Shown: positions 23,271 to 25,316 of the stretch, piece by piece
How positions within the stretch are numbered: the first letter of the stretch is position 1
How the letters are laid out: every line of letters begins with the position of its first letter
Assembly (NCBI GenBank): GCA_051011415.1
Contig: JBPCTY010000039.1
Location: forward strand, 1-25,316
Direction of reading: 5' to 3'
Source: SZUA-442 sp051011415
Lineage (GTDB): Bacteria; Actinomycetota; Acidimicrobiia; Spongiisociales; UBA5794
Length of the DNA stretch: 25,316 nt
Made by a program: the position numbers and the translations under genes
The notes under the pieces: generated by a model
Told to the model about the DNA's origin: nothing
Seen by the model: only the letters and a program-made list of their open reading frames with translations
Databases searched by the model: none

Positions 23271-24357
23271 TTCCGGTGACAGCGGGCTCGACCCCGCCGA
23301 TCCGAACGATCTTCCAGGCGCAGGCGGTCCAGTAGGCACGGTTGCGATCGACGAAGCAGAAGGCATCTCGGTTGAGCCTGTCACCCAGTGGGATCTGTTC
23401 TCCACACGACTGCGGCGCCACAAGCTGGCGATGCTGGCAACCGTCTTCCTGACATTCCTCGTGATTGTGGTGACGCTGGCTCCGCTGATGCAGGATTGGG
23501 GCTGGATCGACGATCCGTCGGCCTCACTGCTGGATGAGAACGGACGAATTCTCCGCAACATTGCACCACGCGGAAGTTCGGAAGGCGTGTTCTACGAGGT
23601 GATCGAGGAAGGGCAGTCTGTCATTCTCGATGCGTCCCCGACGGCCATGGTATTCGGTACCGATGACCTCGGCCGTTCAGTCTTCACAAGGGTCATTTTT
23701 GGCGGGCGCGCATCGCTCATTGTCGGTGTTGTCGCCGGATTGATCGTTGCGACGTTGGGTACGGTGACCGGCTCCCTTGCGGGGTTCTATCCCGGTGGTG
23801 TCGACCAATCCTTAATGCGATTCACCGACCTCATCCTGGGTCTGCCGCTTCTTCCGGTTGCCATCGTGGTTGGGCGAATCCTTCCAGAGATCGATTTCTT
23901 ACCGGATTGGATCAAATCTGGGCCGATGGGTATTGCCCTACTCCTGGGTTTGCTGTCGTGGGGCGGACTCGCTCGGATCGTGCGGGCGGAATTCCTCTCG
24001 CTGCGTGAGAAAGAGTTCGTCGAGGCTGCTCGTGCCGCTGGCGCAAGCGATCGACGAATCGTGTTCAGGCACATTCTGCCGAATGCGATGAGCCCGATCA
24101 TTGTCCAAACCACACTGATCATCGGCGCCGCGATCATCATCGAGGCCGCGTTGTCGTTCCTTGGCTTCGGCGTCCGCCCACCGACTCCGACGTGGGGTGC
24201 AATGGTCGCCCAAGGTGGTCGGCAGGCCGTGCGTGGCTTCTGGTGGGAGATGGTGTTTGCGGGAATTGCACTGGTGAGCACAGTTTTGGCCATCAACTTC
24301 CTTGGTGACGGTCTGCGTGACGCGCTCGACCCAACACAGACGATCGAGCGAAAGTAG
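23263..24357 (+). CDS. Peptide-type ABC transporter permease, OppC/DppC family
   Basis: OppC-type permeases pair with OppB-type subunits to form the membrane channel. The 364-aa product has a long acidic cytoplasmic N-terminus (1-45), TM1 (about 57-76) and a periplasmic segment (about 77-128). The family motif FGTDDLGRSVFTRVIFGGR (131-149), LGLPLLPVAIVVG and the EAA loop EFVEAARAAGASDRRIVFRH follow. The C-terminal SFLGFGVRPPTPTWG is highly typical of this group. ATG 23263 overlaps the preceding permease stop by 8 nt. Only one OppC-type gene is present for two OppB-type genes in the window. Confidence 0.93.
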   Translation: MTDSGDSGLDPADPNDLPGAGGPVGTVAIDEAEGISVEPVTQWDLFSTRLRRHKLAMLATVFLTFLVIVVTLAPLMQDWGWIDDPSASLLDENGRILRNIAPRGSSEGVFYEVIEEGQSVILDASPTAMVFGTDDLGRSVFTRVIFGGRASLIVGVVAGLIVATLGTVTGSLAGFYPGGVDQSLMRFTDLILGLPLLPVAIVVGRILPEIDFLPDWIKSGPMGIALLLGLLSWGGLARIVRAEFLSLREKEFVEAARAAGASDRRIVFRHILPNAMSPIIVQTTLIIGAAIIIEAALSFLGFGVRPPTPTWGAMVAQGGRQAVRGFWWEMVFAGIALVSTVLAINFLGDGLRDALDPTQTIERK

Positions 24358-24367
24358 AGATCTGGGC

Positions 24368-25316
24368 GTGACCGAACCACTACTAAAGGTCGAGGATCTT
24401 CGCACGTACTTCTCCACGGAAGAGGGCGTCGTTCGAGCAGTCGACGGTATTTCGTTCGATCTCGCACCGGGTGAGAGACGCGGTGTGGTCGGCGAGTCCG
24501 GTTCCGGCAAATCAGTGACCGCGATGTCGATCATGCGGTTGATCGAGCCTCCTGCGGGCGAGATCGTGACCGGTACCGTTGAGTTCGAAGGCCAGAACCT
24601 GCTGGAACTCGGCGAAGACGAAATGCAGCAGATTCGTGGTGGACGCATCGCAATGATCTTCCAGGACCCGATGACTGCGCTGAACCCGGTATACACAGTG
24701 GGGGACCAGCTTGTTGAGACGATCACATTGCATCAGGACGTCTCCAAGCGTGAAGCCAGAAACATCGCAGCTCAGGCGCTTGAGGACGTCCAGATTCCGA
24801 ATGCAAGTGCAAAGCTTGATGACTATCCCCACCAGTTTTCTGGCGGTATGCGCCAAAGGGTGATGATCGCCATGGGTCTGTCATGCAACCCGGATCTTCT
24901 CATTGCAGATGAGCCCACGACCGCACTCGATGTCACGACACAGGCCCAGATCATGGATCTGATGCTCAAGCTGGCTGATGACCGTGACACGGCAGTGTTG
25001 CTGATCACGCATGACCTTGGCGTCGTTGCTGGCTTCTGTGACTCTGTCCAAGTCATGTACGCCGGCGGAATCGTCGAGTCAGGTACTGCAGACGAGATCT
25101 TTCACAACCCGCAGCATCCCTACACGTGGGGCTTGCTTGGGTCCATGACCCGCCTCGATGAAGCCCAGCAGCTGCGTCTTCATTCGATTGCCGGCGCACC
25201 TCCTTCAGTCATCGATTTGCCGGTTGGTTGCCGTTTCAGGCCTCGCTGTGAGTTCGCAGAGGAGATTTGTGGACGCGTGCTTCCTGCCTTGAGGCCTTCG
25301 GGCCAGGGGCAGATCG
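24368..25316 (+). CDS. Peptide-type ABC transporter ATP-binding protein, OppD/DppD family (cut by window end)
   Basis: This is the cytoplasmic ATPase driving the importer. From GTG 24368, 316 codons run off the right edge. Motifs: Walker A GESGSGKS (43-50), Q-loop IFQDPMTALNP (97-107), signature FSGGMRQR (157-164), Walker B LLIADEP (177-183), H-loop His215 in ITHDLG, then the oligopeptide-transporter C-terminal region starting HPYTWGLLGSM with the cysteines GCRF-x-x-RCEFAEEIC seen in OppD/DppD. The start lies 10 nt after the oppC-type stop and has only a weak ribosome binding site. The family usually has about 325-350 aa, so little is missing. An OppF-type partner may follow outside the window. 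Confidence 0.93.
   Translation, partial: MTEPLLKVEDLRTYFSTEEGVVRAVDGISFDLAPGERRGVVGESGSGKSVTAMSIMRLIEPPAGEIVTGTVEFEGQNLLELGEDEMQQIRGGRIAMIFQDPMTALNPVYTVGDQLVETITLHQDVSKREARNIAAQALEDVQIPNASAKLDDYPHQFSGGMRQRVMIAMGLSCNPDLLIADEPTTALDVTTQAQIMDLMLKLADDRDTAVLLITHDLGVVAGFCDSVQVMYAGGIVESGTADEIFHNPQHPYTWGLLGSMTRLDEAQQLRLHSIAGAPPSVIDLPVGCRFRPRCEFAEEICGRVLPALRPSGQGQI

Noticed and set aside
1..25316. CRISPR arrays, insertion sequences, attachment sites, tRNA or rRNA genes
   Set aside because: None was seen; the only notable repeats are the transporter paralogues and local hairpins, and there are no transposase, integrase or Cas-like products.

Overview
The window is a bacterial chromosome segment of moderately high GC that looks like Actinomycetota, most likely Acidimicrobiia or a relative. 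Support for this: the gene order uvrB / uvrA / uvrC-rapZ-yvcK / gap-pgk-tpiA is typical of Actinobacteria; GTG and TTG starts are frequent; the lipoproteins have Thr/Asp/Glu-rich linkers after the lipobox; and several genes begin 6-7 nt after a TANNNT -10 hexamer, the layout of leaderless actinobacterial transcripts. The class-level assignment is inference. No mobile element, CRISPR array, tRNA or rRNA was seen.

Layout. (1) Bases 1-801: the 5' part of a minus-strand membrane sensor-like gene, divergent from coaE; the two -10 elements share two bases. (2) 802-10089: coaE and nucleotide excision repair (uvrB, uvrA, uvrC), interrupted by a GT87/DUF2029 membrane glycosyltransferase-like gene (between uvrB and uvrA) and a class I methyltransferase (between uvrA and uvrC). 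uvrA has no ordinary start codon upstream of its Walker A. (3) 10089-11941: rapZ and yvcK, coupled to uvrC by 1-nt overlaps; whiA, often the next gene in Gram-positives, is absent here. (4) 11958-16179: lower glycolysis, gap, pgk, tpiA, an unrecognised 126-aa gene, then gpmA. GAPDH carries an insertion in its first Rossmann unit. (5) 16180-25316: a peptide-type (Opp/Dpp) ABC importer locus with paired paralogues: two solute-binding lipoproteins, two OppB-type permeases, one OppC-type permease and one OppD-type ATPase cut by the window end. A 35-codon ORF and secG lie between the two binding-protein genes.

How the genes work together: UvrA/UvrB/UvrC form one repair pathway. YvcK and the Gap-Pgk-TpiA-GpmA set concern central carbon flux. 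The last block is an importer in which duplicated receptor and duplicated permease genes appear to share one OppC and one ATPase. Both OppB copies carry two predicted extra transmembrane helices in the first periplasmic loop. The most interesting signals are this paired importer, a perfect palindrome over the oppB1 -10, the missing uvrA start, the GAPDH insertion, the short ORF after the first binding protein, and the symmetric divergent promoter at coaE.
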